This document shows, one piece after another, positions 1 through 8,300 of a stretch of DNA of 64,000 nucleotides. Where the stretch lies: assembly GCA_003553485.1 (NCBI GenBank), contig PWEJ01000145.1, forward strand, positions 17,153 through 81,152, in the 5' to 3' direction. Position numbers and translations under genes: made by a program. The DNA is from Halanaerobiaceae bacterium. GTDB taxonomy: Bacteria > Bacillota > Halanaerobiia > Halanaerobiales > Halarsenatibacteraceae. Below the pieces are notes generated by a model. The model had not been told where the DNA came from. It searched no databases and saw only the letters and a list, made by a program, of their open reading frames with translations. How positions within the stretch are numbered: the first letter of the stretch is position 1; every line of letters begins with the position of its first letter.

Positions 1-2
1 CT

Positions 3-473
3 GAGAGAGGCGTTGACAGTGAAACTATTGATAGATTACCTTTAATGGGTATTTCAGGAATTTCAAATATGCTGGCGGCTATAAAATATGCCAAGTATTA
101 CGAACTGACAGAGGAAGACGTGGTGATGACAGTATTAACAGATTCCATGGAACTCTATGGTTCAAGGGTAGAGGAGATGAAGGAAGAAGCCGGTGAATAT
201 GAAGAGACTGATGCAGCCATTGATTATCATAAGCATCTTCTGGGTCAAAAAATTGATCATGTGCAGGAACTTGATTATTACAGCAAAAAGCGGATCCATA
301 ATTTAAAATACTATACCTGGATTGAGCAGCAGGGTCGAGATAGCGAAGAGTTGAAGGCCCAGTGGTATGATTATGAAAACTATTGGGGTGAACTTCATAA
401 TATGGCCCCGGAGATTGATAAATTGATCGAAGAGTTTAATCAAGAGACAGGTCTCAAGGAGGAGTTGGAATAA
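3..473 (+). CDS. PLP-dependent fold-type II enzyme, C-terminal part (5' truncated by window edge)
   Basis: The reading frame is open from base 3, so the start lies outside the window; about 156 C-terminal residues are visible. The stretch LPLMGISGISNMLAAIKYAK followed by ELTEEDVVMTVLTDSMELYGSR resembles the end of the catalytic fold in tryptophan-synthase-beta/cysteine-synthase-like PLP proteins, where a glycine-rich segment precedes a helix contacting the cofactor. The last 90 residues are charged, helical and rich in Tyr, Glu and Trp, and I do not recognise them. The stop is 3 bases before the next PLP gene, so the two are co-transcribed and may act together. The family call is inferred; the substrate is unknown. 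Given YgeW and YgeY downstream, diaminopropionate or a related purine-derived amino acid is a reasonable guess. Confidence 0.55.
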   Translation, partial: ERGVDSETIDRLPLMGISGISNMLAAIKYAKYYELTEEDVVMTVLTDSMELYGSRVEEMKEEAGEYEETDAAIDYHKHLLGQKIDHVQELDYYSKKRIHNLKYYTWIEQQGRDSEELKAQWYDYENYWGELHNMAPEIDKLIEEFNQETGLKEELE

Positions 474-476
474 AAG

Positions 477-1727
477 ATGGATTTTGTGAGTAGATTAAGC
501 TGTATCAATTGTGGAAAAACACATTCAGCTGAACCAGATCGCTATCTTTGCGATGATTGTGGGGATGAAGGCCTTTTGGAAGTGGAGTACGATTATGAAA
601 AGATAGCAGCCAGATGGTCGAAGGAAGAGCTGGCAGCTGAGAGTGATGAAAGAATTTGGCGCTATCATCCTCTATTACCTGTGGAAAAGGAGACGCCTCG
701 TCCTCCTTTAAATGTAGGCAATACTCCCCTTTATCCCTCACAGGTTATGGCGGAAAAGCTAGGAGTAAAGAAGCTCTGGATAAAAGACGATGGTTTAAAT
801 CCTACGGGTTCTCTTAAGGATAGAGCTTCTGCCCTGGCAGTAGTAAAGGCCCAGGAGGCCGGGGCTGAGATAGTCTCCTGTTCCTCCACGGGTAATGCTG
901 CCTCTTCTCTGGCCGGTAATGCCGCTTCTCTGGGAGGCAAGTTGCAGACAGTTATTTTTGTCCCGGAAAGAGCACCGGGAGGAAAACTAGCACAACTGCT
1001 GTTATATGGTGCTACAGTGGTCTCAGTACAGGGCTCCTATGAGGAAGCTTATTATCTTTCCCGGGATGCAATCAAAAAATGGGGCTGGTACAATAGAAAC
1101 GCCGGGATAAATCCCTATTTAGTGGAAGGGAAAAAGACAGCAGTTTTAGAGCTGGCAGAACAGCTGGACTTTAACCTTCCTGATTGGCTGGTCTTTTCCG
1201 TCGGGGATGGCTGTACTATAGCTGGCGCCTGGAAGGCTTTACAGGATTTAAGAGAGATAGGTTTCATCAAAAAAGTTCCCCGATTACTAGGGGTTCAGGC
1301 TGAAGGCTGTGCTCCCATTACTGAGGCCTTTTATTCCGATAGTGATTTAAAAATCACCTCTGAAGATACAGTAGCTGATAGTATAGCAGTGGGTAATCCC
1401 CGTAACTATAAAAAAGCTATTAGGGGAATAAAGGCCAGCCAGGGGGAGATGGTCAATGTAAGTGATGAAGAAATATTTGCCATGATGAGACTATTAGGCA
1501 GAACCACCGGAGTCTTTGCTGAACCTGCTGGAGTGGCTGGCTTAGCCGGAGTCCAGCGGATGGTAGACAGAGGAGAGATATCTTCAGCAGCTGAGATAGG
1601 CTTTGTAGTAACTGGCAATGGTTTAAAGGATATTGATAATGCTCGCAGGGCAGCCGGAGAACCGATTGAAATGGAGCCGGACATTGACTCATTGGCTGAA
1701 GCTTTTGTCAGAAAGGGGATAATTTAG
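477..1727 (+). CDS. Threonine synthase-like PLP-dependent enzyme
   Basis: This 416-residue protein begins with a zinc-ribbon-like motif (Cys9, Cys12, Cys25, Cys28), as in many ThrC proteins. The fold-II PLP core follows: the Schiff-base lysine is Lys114 in GSLKDRAS, and the substrate/phosphate loop is SSTGNAASSLAG near residues 136-147. Length and layout match threonine synthase. However, it sits in a cluster with another PLP protein, YgeW and YgeY and not with homoserine genes. I therefore infer it acts on a catabolic beta-substituted amino acid such as 2,3-diaminopropionate, the role played by YgeX in the enterobacterial purine cluster. True threonine synthase activity cannot be excluded. 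It is 3 bases after the previous stop and 1 base before the regulator. Confidence 0.8.
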   Translation: MDFVSRLSCINCGKTHSAEPDRYLCDDCGDEGLLEVEYDYEKIAARWSKEELAAESDERIWRYHPLLPVEKETPRPPLNVGNTPLYPSQVMAEKLGVKKLWIKDDGLNPTGSLKDRASALAVVKAQEAGAEIVSCSSTGNAASSLAGNAASLGGKLQTVIFVPERAPGGKLAQLLLYGATVVSVQGSYEEAYYLSRDAIKKWGWYNRNAGINPYLVEGKKTAVLELAEQLDFNLPDWLVFSVGDGCTIAGAWKALQDLREIGFIKKVPRLLGVQAEGCAPITEAFYSDSDLKITSEDTVADSIAVGNPRNYKKAIRGIKASQGEMVNVSDEEIFAMMRLLGRTTGVFAEPAGVAGLAGVQRMVDRGEISSAAEIGFVVTGNGLKDIDNARRAAGEPIEMEPDIDSLAEAFVRKGII

Positions 1728-1728
1728 C

Positions 1729-2280
1729 ATGCAGGAGAATCAAAAACTAGGGAGCAGAATCAGGAAGATGCGCCGCTCTCATAATATGAGCCTGGCAGAT
1801 TTAGCTGATAAAATCAGCAAAACTTCCAGTTATCTCAGCCAGGTGGAAAGAGGTCTGGCTGAGCCTTCAATTACAGCTTTAAGAGAGATATCCAAGGCTT
1901 TAGAAGTCCCTATTTTTTACTTCCTGGCTGAGGAAGAGGAGCATAATGCCGTTGTGCGACAGGAAGAGCGCAAACAAATTAAATTTCCTGGTTCAAACTC
2001 CAGAGTGGAGCTTTTATCCCCCAATCTCAACAACCAGATAGAGCTTATTGAAGCCCGGCTGGCGCCTGGCGATAGTATGGTGGAAGAACCCTTGCCCCAT
2101 CAGGGGGAAGAATGCACATTAGTTCTGGAAGGAAAAATGGAAATACAGGTGGGAGACCAATACCACAGGCTGGGACCTGGTGATAGTGTTTATTATATTG
2201 CTAATATCCCCCATAAGATAACCAATATTGGTGAAAAGGAATTGGTCTTTATTTCCGCAATAACCCCGCCTAACTTTTAA
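1729..2280 (+). CDS. XRE-family regulator with C-terminal cupin domain
   Basis: The protein has 183 residues. An HTH_3 domain spans about residues 8-62 (GSRIRKMRRSHNMSLADLAD, then SSYLSQVERGLAEPSI). A single cupin barrel spans about 110-180, with the typical PGDSVYYIANIPHKI segment. Proteins of this class bind a small ligand in the cupin and control adjacent catabolic genes. It lies between the PLP genes and ygeW with 1-27 base gaps, so it probably regulates this operon or the purine genes downstream. The ligand is not predictable from sequence. Confidence 0.85.
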   Translation: MQENQKLGSRIRKMRRSHNMSLADLADKISKTSSYLSQVERGLAEPSITALREISKALEVPIFYFLAEEEEHNAVVRQEERKQIKFPGSNSRVELLSPNLNNQIELIEARLAPGDSMVEEPLPHQGEECTLVLEGKMEIQVGDQYHRLGPGDSVYYIANIPHKITNIGEKELVFISAITPPNF

Positions 2281-2307
2281 AAATTAAATTTATAGGAGGT
2301 TTTTGAT

Positions 2308-3294
2308 ATGCAAACTGTTTTTCGTAATAAAGATTTTATCACTCTACAGGAATGGAGCAGAGAGGAAATAGATACTCTTCTGGATGTCTCCCTGGATTTG
2401 AAAAGGAAATTCGCTATGGATATTCCCACCCCTTATCTGCAGAATAAGACTGCTTTACTGATGTTTTTTGAAGAGTCTACCAGAACTCGCAACTCCATGG
2501 AAGCTGGCCTGGCTCAGCTTGGCGGACATGCTAACTTTCTTGATACCTCTACTATGCAGGTTTCCCATGGCGAGGTGGCTAAAGACACAGCTGTAATATT
2601 AGGAAGTTATGGACATGCTATTGCCTGCCGCAATTGTAACTGGGAAGAGGGCAACAGGTATCTGCGAGAAATGGCAGAACATACCCCGGTACCCATCATG
2701 AATTTGCAGTGTGACCTATACCATCCCATGCAGGGTTTAGCTGATCTATTGACTATAAAAGAAAAGAAAGAGGTCACCAGAAACTTAAAAGTATCTGTAA
2801 TCTGGGCCTATGCTACCACCCATAAAAAGCCTATCTCCGTTCCTCTTACTCAGATATTGTTATTCCCCCGCTATACCATGGATGTAACCTTAGCCTATCC
2901 AGAAGGTTTTGAACTGCCAGAATGGGCCTATAAACAGGCTAAAAAGAATGCAGAGCAGAGTGGTGGCTCCTTTAGAATAACTCACGACCAGGAAGAAGCC
3001 TACCAGGATGCCGATATAGTTATCCCTAAAAACTGGGGTAGCTGGGTTAGTGATCCCAAGGATGAAAAGGGCAGCTCCCTATTGGATGCCAATAAAGACT
3101 GGAAATGTACCGAAGAGAGAATGGCTTTAGCTAAAGACGATGCCATGTATATGCATGCCTTACCTGCTGATAGAGGAAATGAAGTTGAGGATTCTGTCAT
3201 TGATGGACCTCAATCCATTGTTTACAGTGAAGCAGAAAATAGACTGCATACCGCTAAGGCCGTTATGGCGTTAACTATGGGCGGACGGGGGTAA
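2308..3294 (+). CDS. ygeW: YgeW-like knotted carbamoyltransferase
   Basis: The carbamoyl-phosphate-binding signature STRTRNS and the later HALPADRGNEVEDSVID segment place this in the aspartate/ornithine carbamoyltransferase superfamily. The WAYATTHKKPISVPLTQ region and TLAYPEGFELP closely parallel E. coli YgeW, although at 328 residues it is shorter than the roughly 396-residue enterobacterial protein. In the anaerobic purine/urate cluster of gut bacteria, YgeW is tied to handling the carbamoyl group of ureido intermediates. That role is inferred here from the adjacent ygeY and the Mo-hydroxylases. A strong site (aggagg at about 2296-2301) precedes the ATG. No carbamate kinase is in the window. 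Confidence 0.82.
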   Translation: MQTVFRNKDFITLQEWSREEIDTLLDVSLDLKRKFAMDIPTPYLQNKTALLMFFEESTRTRNSMEAGLAQLGGHANFLDTSTMQVSHGEVAKDTAVILGSYGHAIACRNCNWEEGNRYLREMAEHTPVPIMNLQCDLYHPMQGLADLLTIKEKKEVTRNLKVSVIWAYATTHKKPISVPLTQILLFPRYTMDVTLAYPEGFELPEWAYKQAKKNAEQSGGSFRITHDQEEAYQDADIVIPKNWGSWVSDPKDEKGSSLLDANKDWKCTEERMALAKDDAMYMHALPADRGNEVEDSVIDGPQSIVYSEAENRLHTAKAVMALTMGGRG

Positions 3295-3300
3295 GATAAT

Positions 3301-4500
3301 ATGGCTAATAAGGAAATGATAACTAAAATTAAAGCCGAGATTGCTAAACATGAAGATGAAATGGTAAAATTCATGCGAGACATTATCCGTATCCCCAGTG
3401 AAAGCTGCCAGGAAGAAGAAGTTGTTAAACGCATCAAAGAAGAGATGGAGAAAGTTGGCTTTGCTGAGGCTTTCATTGATGAAATGGGGAATATCATCGG
3501 TCGAGTAGGCCAGGGCGATAAGGTTATTGCCTATGATGCCCATATCGATACCGTAGGGATTGGTGACCCAGAGGAGTGGGAATGGGATCCCTATGAAGGG
3601 AAAATGGAAGATGGTTATATCTATGGTCGAGGGGCAACTGACCAGGAAGCCGCCATGGTCTCCATGGTCTACGCCGGTAAAGCCATCAAGGATTTAGGGC
3701 TCCATGAGGATTTTAGTCTTTACTTTGTAGGCACTGTCCAGGAAGAGGACTGCGATGGTCTCTGCTGGCAGTATATCATAAATGAAGATATAATAGACCC
3801 TGAAGTGGTGGTAATTACTGAACCCTCTAATCTTAATATTTACCGTGGCCACCGCGGAAGGATGGAGATGAAGGTGATCACCGAAGGTGTTTCCTGTCAT
3901 GGCAGTGCTCCAGAACGAGGTGATAACTCTCTCTATAAGATGGCCAAAATAATATCTGGAATTGAAAGATTAAATGAAAAATTAAAAAATGATGATTTTC
4001 TTGGTAAAGGTACCATAGTGGCTACCCACATCACCAATGAGACTCCAAGTTTAAATGCTGTTCCCAATAAAACAGTGATACATCTGGATAGACGCCTGAC
4101 TGCAGGAGAGGATAAAGAGTTAGCTGTAAAACAGGTTGAAGAGGTTATCGCTGAAGCCGGGGTAGAGGCTGAAGTGGAAATTCCTCTTTATGATACGCCA
4201 AGCTATACCGGCCTGGTCTATGAAACTGAAAAATATTATCCCACCTGGGTTTTAGAAGAGGATCATCCGGCTATTAAATCGGCTGTCACGACCTTCGAAG
4301 AAGTTTTTGAGGAGGAGCCTCTGGTAGATAAATGGACCTTCAGCACTAATGGTGTTTCCATCATGGGTCGAGAAGAGATACCCTGTATAGGTTTTGGGCC
4401 GGCAAATGAGATCTATGCCCATACCGTTAATGAGAAGGTTTCTGTAGACCACCTTTTAAAGGCAGCTTACTTCTATGCCTGGTTACCTGCTAACCTTTAA
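3301..4500 (+). CDS. ygeY: YgeY-type M20 family metallohydrolase
   Basis: A 399-residue M20/ArgE/DapE-type hydrolase. The first metal motif is YDAHIDTVG (His81, Asp83), followed by GRGATDQEAAM with a metal Asp near 113 and VGTVQEEDCDG with the catalytic/metal Glu pair near 147-148. The dimerisation domain occupies the middle, and the final metal His is in AHTVNEK near the C-terminus. This family is annotated as selenium-metabolism-linked because it co-occurs with labile-selenium Mo-hydroxylases, exactly as here. It probably hydrolyses a ureido or amide bond in purine ring-opening products. It is the last gene before a terminator and lies 6 bases after ygeW. Confidence 0.85.
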   Translation: MANKEMITKIKAEIAKHEDEMVKFMRDIIRIPSESCQEEEVVKRIKEEMEKVGFAEAFIDEMGNIIGRVGQGDKVIAYDAHIDTVGIGDPEEWEWDPYEGKMEDGYIYGRGATDQEAAMVSMVYAGKAIKDLGLHEDFSLYFVGTVQEEDCDGLCWQYIINEDIIDPEVVVITEPSNLNIYRGHRGRMEMKVITEGVSCHGSAPERGDNSLYKMAKIISGIERLNEKLKNDDFLGKGTIVATHITNETPSLNAVPNKTVIHLDRRLTAGEDKELAVKQVEEVIAEAGVEAEVEIPLYDTPSYTGLVYETEKYYPTWVLEEDHPAIKSAVTTFEEVFEEEPLVDKWTFSTNGVSIMGREEIPCIGFGPANEIYAHTVNEKVSVDHLLKAAYFYAWLPANL

Positions 4501-4525
4501 CCAGCAAAAGAATTGATTTTTCTAA

Positions 4526-4578
4526 GGGCCAAAACCTGGTTCAATACCACAAGTTTTGGTCCTTTTCTGTTTTATTTT
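4526..4578 (+). terminator. Intrinsic terminator after ygeY
   Basis: The arm GGGCCAAAAC (4526-4535) pairs with GTTTTGGTCC (4553-4562) through ten positions with one G-U pair. It is followed by a T-rich run to about 4578. It separates the PLP-ygeW-ygeY operon from the xanthine dehydrogenase operon. Confidence 0.8.
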
Positions 4579-4661
4579 AATTTAATCTGTTAGCAGGATT
4601 TTATTGTTATTGCTAGAATTTAAAACTAACTAAGCAAAATTTATTGTGGAGGTGTTTATTT

Positions 4662-6953
4662 ATGCCGGAGAAAAAACAGGTTAACAAATCTAAGAAGCGG
4701 GTAGATGCCCGAGCAAAAGTCACCGGTAAGGCTAAGTTTGGTGCTGATTTGAAGTTTCATAATATGTTGTATGGCCAGGTTGTTAGAACTGAGTATCCTC
4801 ATGCCAAAATAATAAATATAAATAAGAGCAAGGCTGAAGAATATCCTGGAGTAGAGGTAGTCATGACGGCTGAAGATATTCCCAATAATCTCTTTGGGGT
4901 AATAATTGAAAATCAGCAGGTTTTAGCTGAAGACAGGGTTTTATATATTGGAGATGGAGTGGCGATGCTGGCGGCCAGAAGCAAAAAAGCTGCCCGGGAA
5001 GCAGCTAAGCTAATCGAAGTGGAATATGAAGAACTACCTGGAGTATACGGCGTGGAAGAAGCTCGCCAGGCTGATTCCCCGGTAGTTATGCCAGGAGAGG
5101 AAAACAATCAGGTTATTCACCATCCTCTTAGAAAAGGTGATGTATCCGAAGGCCTGACTGAAGCTGATATAGTTATGGAAAGAAAATATACCACTCAGTT
5201 TGTTGAGCATGCCTATATAGAGCCAGAAGCAGTAACGGTAGTTCCTGAAGAGCGCAACACCCTGGTTACTGTTTATGGAGCGGTGCAAAATCCCAATGCC
5301 ACTAGAGATGCCGTGGCTAATGTTTTGGACTGTGATCTCAGCAAAGTTAGAATAATCCAGGATAATATGGGTGGCTCCTTTGGCGGTAAGGATGAAAATA
5401 TCTCGGCTATGGCCTGCCGCGCTGCAGTTATGGCTTTAGCTACTAATAAACCAGTCCAGCTGGTTAATAGCAGAGAAGAATCAATAATTGAAAGCTATAA
5501 ACGACATCCCTATACCATGAACTACAAGATTGGCGCCAAGGACGATGGGGAATTAGTGGCCATGGAGATTGAAGCAGTTGCTGATAGCGGGGCTTATGCC
5601 TGTCAGACCCCCTTCGTTACCTGGAGGTCAGTAGTTCAGGCTACAGGTCCCTATGAAGTGCCAAATGTTAAAACAGATACCTATGGTTTTTATACCAATA
5701 GTCCCTACACCGGCGCCATGCGGGGTTATGGCTCACCACCGGTTATCTTTGCCCAGGAGTCGATGATGGATGAACTGGCAGCAGAGTTAGATTTGACTCC
5801 AGCAGAAATTAGACGCAAAAACATGTTTAAAAACAATTCCCGCACCGCCAGCAATCAAAAACTTGACAATCACGAAGTCAGCCTGACAGAGGTGATGGAT
5901 AAAGCTCTGTCGGCTATCGATTATCATGATAAATACGAGAAATATAACCAACCTCAGGATAGCACCATTAAAAGAGGGATTGGTTTTGCTATAAGTTATC
6001 GAGGAGTAAGCCTGGGAGCTGAGGCTATCGATGCAGCTGGTGCCATCGTCTCTGTGCAAAAAGATGGCAGTATCATCCTTTATTCTGGTCTGGCAGAAAA
6101 TGGTCAGGGTCTCAAAACAGTATTTTCCCAGATAGCCGCCGAGGAGTTAGGTGTTAGCCTGGAGCGGATAACCCACATGGAAACTGATACTTCTGTTTCT
6201 CCTGAGAGCGGTTCCACAGTTGCTTCCCGCAGTACTCTGGTAGGGGGAAGTGCCGTGAAAAAAGCCGCTGAAAATATCAAGACTGTAATAGCAGAATTTG
6301 TAGCTGAAGAGTACGATTATAGCGGTAAAATAATTTATCGCGACGATGCCCTATATACTAAAGAGGGAGAAAGGATTGTTGCTTTCCCAGAACTGGCGGC
6401 CACTGCTTTTCATAACGGTGTCTTTCTTTCTTCCTATGGCTGGTACAAAGCCCCGGGGATTTCCTGGGATGAAGAGACTGGTCAGGGACGCCCTTACTTC
6501 ACCTATGTCTATGGCTGCCAGGCTGCTGAAGTGGAAGTAGATACCGGCACTGGCGAGGTTAAAGTTGTTAATATGTCGGCAGCTCATGATGTGGGTAAAG
6601 CCATCAATCCTGCCAATGTCAGAGGACAAATCTACGGAGGAGCAGTAATGGCTTTAGGTCACGCCCTGATGGAAGACCTAGGATTTTCTAAGGGTTTCAT
6701 CAAGCACACCAACTTTGATGAATATTTAATCCCAACGGTCAAGGATGCCCCGGAAAATATTGAGGCAATAATAGTAGAAAATCCCGACCCTGCCGGCCCC
6801 TATGGTGCTAAATCTATTGGTGAACCGGCCATGGAATTGGGAGGGGCAGCCATTAATAATGCTATTGCCCAGGCTACCGGTCGACGCCTGCGCGATCTGC
6901 CCTTAAATCTGGAGAGAGTATTACTGGGCCGGAATTTGAGTAAGGAGGACTAA
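4662..6953 (+). CDS. xdhA: Xanthine dehydrogenase molybdenum-binding subunit
   Basis: The full-length Mo-cofactor subunit has about 763 residues. The N-terminal a/b hammerhead domain (VDARAKVTGKAKFGADL) precedes the molybdopterin-binding domains, with the GGSFGGKDE loop near residue 240, RGYGSPPVIFAQE near 355, and the active-site segment PYGAKSIGEPAMELGG near the C-terminus containing the catalytic Glu. I chose the ATG at 4662 because GTGGAGGTG ends about 7 bases upstream; an in-frame TTG at 4644 overlaps that site and is unlikely. It forms a complex with the FAD and 2Fe-2S subunits that follow. The selenium maturation genes at 23-28 kb suggest a labile Se ligand on Mo. The exact purine substrate is not decided by sequence. 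Confidence 0.9.
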   Translation: MPEKKQVNKSKKRVDARAKVTGKAKFGADLKFHNMLYGQVVRTEYPHAKIININKSKAEEYPGVEVVMTAEDIPNNLFGVIIENQQVLAEDRVLYIGDGVAMLAARSKKAAREAAKLIEVEYEELPGVYGVEEARQADSPVVMPGEENNQVIHHPLRKGDVSEGLTEADIVMERKYTTQFVEHAYIEPEAVTVVPEERNTLVTVYGAVQNPNATRDAVANVLDCDLSKVRIIQDNMGGSFGGKDENISAMACRAAVMALATNKPVQLVNSREESIIESYKRHPYTMNYKIGAKDDGELVAMEIEAVADSGAYACQTPFVTWRSVVQATGPYEVPNVKTDTYGFYTNSPYTGAMRGYGSPPVIFAQESMMDELAAELDLTPAEIRRKNMFKNNSRTASNQKLDNHEVSLTEVMDKALSAIDYHDKYEKYNQPQDSTIKRGIGFAISYRGVSLGAEAIDAAGAIVSVQKDGSIILYSGLAENGQGLKTVFSQIAAEELGVSLERITHMETDTSVSPESGSTVASRSTLVGGSAVKKAAENIKTVIAEFVAEEYDYSGKIIYRDDALYTKEGERIVAFPELAATAFHNGVFLSSYGWYKAPGISWDEETGQGRPYFTYVYGCQAAEVEVDTGTGEVKVVNMSAAHDVGKAINPANVRGQIYGGAVMALGHALMEDLGFSKGFIKHTNFDEYLIPTVKDAPENIEAIIVENPDPAGPYGAKSIGEPAMELGGAAINNAIAQATGRRLRDLPLNLERVLLGRNLSKED

Positions 6954-6955
6954 AA

Positions 6956-7831
6956 ATGAAGAAAGATATATCCTTTTATCACTGTGAAGAACTTGATGCT
7001 GCTCTTAAATTACTGGCTGAAGATAACAATCTTAAACCAATAGCTGGTGGAACTGATTTAATGGTAGAGATGAGAAATGACGAGAATTTCCAGGAAAATA
7101 TCAGTGGTCTTTTAGATATAACAGCCTTAGAGGAGTTGCAGGGGATCACGGTAAAAGAAAATCATATAAATATTGGAGCTCTGGTCACTCACCAGGAGAT
7201 TGTCAACTCAGAGGTTTTGCAGGAAAAATACAGCGCTTTAGTAGCAGCTGCTGCAGCCATTGGTTCCACTCAGATTAGAAATAGAGGCACCATCGGTGGT
7301 AATGTCTGCAATGCAGCAGCCTGTGCCGATACCCTCGGTCCCCTGATAGCCTTTGAAGCTGACGCTTTGTTAGAGTCCTATGCTGGAGAGAGAGTAGTGC
7401 CAGCGGCGGATTTGGTTACCAGGCCTTATCAAACGGTGATCAGAGATGATGAGCTCTTAAAATGCTTTAGACTTCCTCTGCCAGCTGCTGATACCTTTAG
7501 CAACTTCCAAAAAATAGGCAGAAGGCAGGCTTTAGCTATCACCAGAATCAGCCTGGCTTTAGTGGCGCAAATTGCCGATGGTATGGTAAAGCAGGTCAAA
7601 GTAGTGCCAGGTTCTACCACTCCAGTACCTGAACCCTTTGCTGGTGTAGAAGCCAGGATAAGAGATAGAAAAATTGCTGATTTAAAACCGGCAGAAATAG
7701 CTGCAGCAGCTTCCGAAGAGATGGTAAGTATAACTGGAGAACGATGGTCAACTCCTTATAAAAAACCGGCTTTGGAGACCCTGGTGACTAGAGCTTTAGT
7801 TCAATTGAAGGAGGTGGCTGATAATGAGTGA
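6956..7831 (+). CDS. xdhB: Xanthine dehydrogenase FAD-binding subunit
   Basis: A 291-residue CO-dehydrogenase-type FAD protein. The pyrophosphate loop PIAGGTDLMVEMR is near residues 28-40, and the second FAD motif TIGGNVCNAAACADT is near 112-126. The C-terminal CO_deh_flav_C domain follows. It transfers electrons from the 2Fe-2S subunit to NAD or another acceptor. It starts 2 bases after xdhA and its end overlaps the next start by 8 bases, indicating translational coupling and fixed stoichiometry. Confidence 0.92.
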   Translation: MKKDISFYHCEELDAALKLLAEDNNLKPIAGGTDLMVEMRNDENFQENISGLLDITALEELQGITVKENHINIGALVTHQEIVNSEVLQEKYSALVAAAAAIGSTQIRNRGTIGGNVCNAAACADTLGPLIAFEADALLESYAGERVVPAADLVTRPYQTVIRDDELLKCFRLPLPAADTFSNFQKIGRRQALAITRISLALVAQIADGMVKQVKVVPGSTTPVPEPFAGVEARIRDRKIADLKPAEIAAAASEEMVSITGERWSTPYKKPALETLVTRALVQLKEVADNE

Positions 7832-8300
7832 GATTAAAGTTGAATTTACCTTAAATGATAATAAAGAATCTGTAGTGGTACCTGCCGAGGAGCGACTTTT
7901 AGATACTCTGCGGGAAAGATTTGATCTTACTGGAACCAAGGAGGGCTGTGGAGTAGGTGAATGTGGTGCCTGTACAGTTATTCTCGATGGCGAGGCCGTG
8001 AATTCCTGTCTGGTCCCTACAGCCCAGGTTGATGGCCGCCAGGTGAGGACAGTGGAAGGATTAGCAGAAGGTGATGAACTTGACCCCCTGCAACAATCCT
8101 TTATTGATCATCAGGCCGTACAATGCGGTTTCTGTACTCCAGGCATGTTGATGTCGGCTCGGGCTTTGCTGGATAAAAACACCAGCCCCACCGAGGAAGA
8201 GATTAAGACGGCCCTAGATGGAAACCTTTGCCGCTGCACTGGTTATAAACAGATTGTCGACGCCGTAGAGGCGGCAGCAAAGAAGGAGGAGAGAGAATAA
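7824..8300 (+). CDS. xdhC: Xanthine dehydrogenase 2x[2Fe-2S] subunit
   Basis: This 158-residue subunit has the plant-ferredoxin-type cluster motif GCGVGECGACTV with the fourth Cys in NSCL. The C-terminal cluster has QCGFCTPGM and CRCTGY. All eight cluster cysteines are present. The ATG overlaps the end of xdhB. The symbol follows the E. coli xdhABC naming; the unrelated XdhC/CoxI maturation chaperones at 26-27 kb share the name in other species. Confidence 0.93.
   Translation: MSEIKVEFTLNDNKESVVVPAEERLLDTLRERFDLTGTKEGCGVGECGACTVILDGEAVNSCLVPTAQVDGRQVRTVEGLAEGDELDPLQQSFIDHQAVQCGFCTPGMLMSARALLDKNTSPTEEEIKTALDGNLCRCTGYKQIVDAVEAAAKKEERE

Noticed and set aside
3222..3543. Two 90-residue minus-strand ORFs opposite ygeW and ygeY
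   Set aside because: They are shadows of strongly supported genes; the products are low-complexity Ser/Ile-rich and have no start signals.
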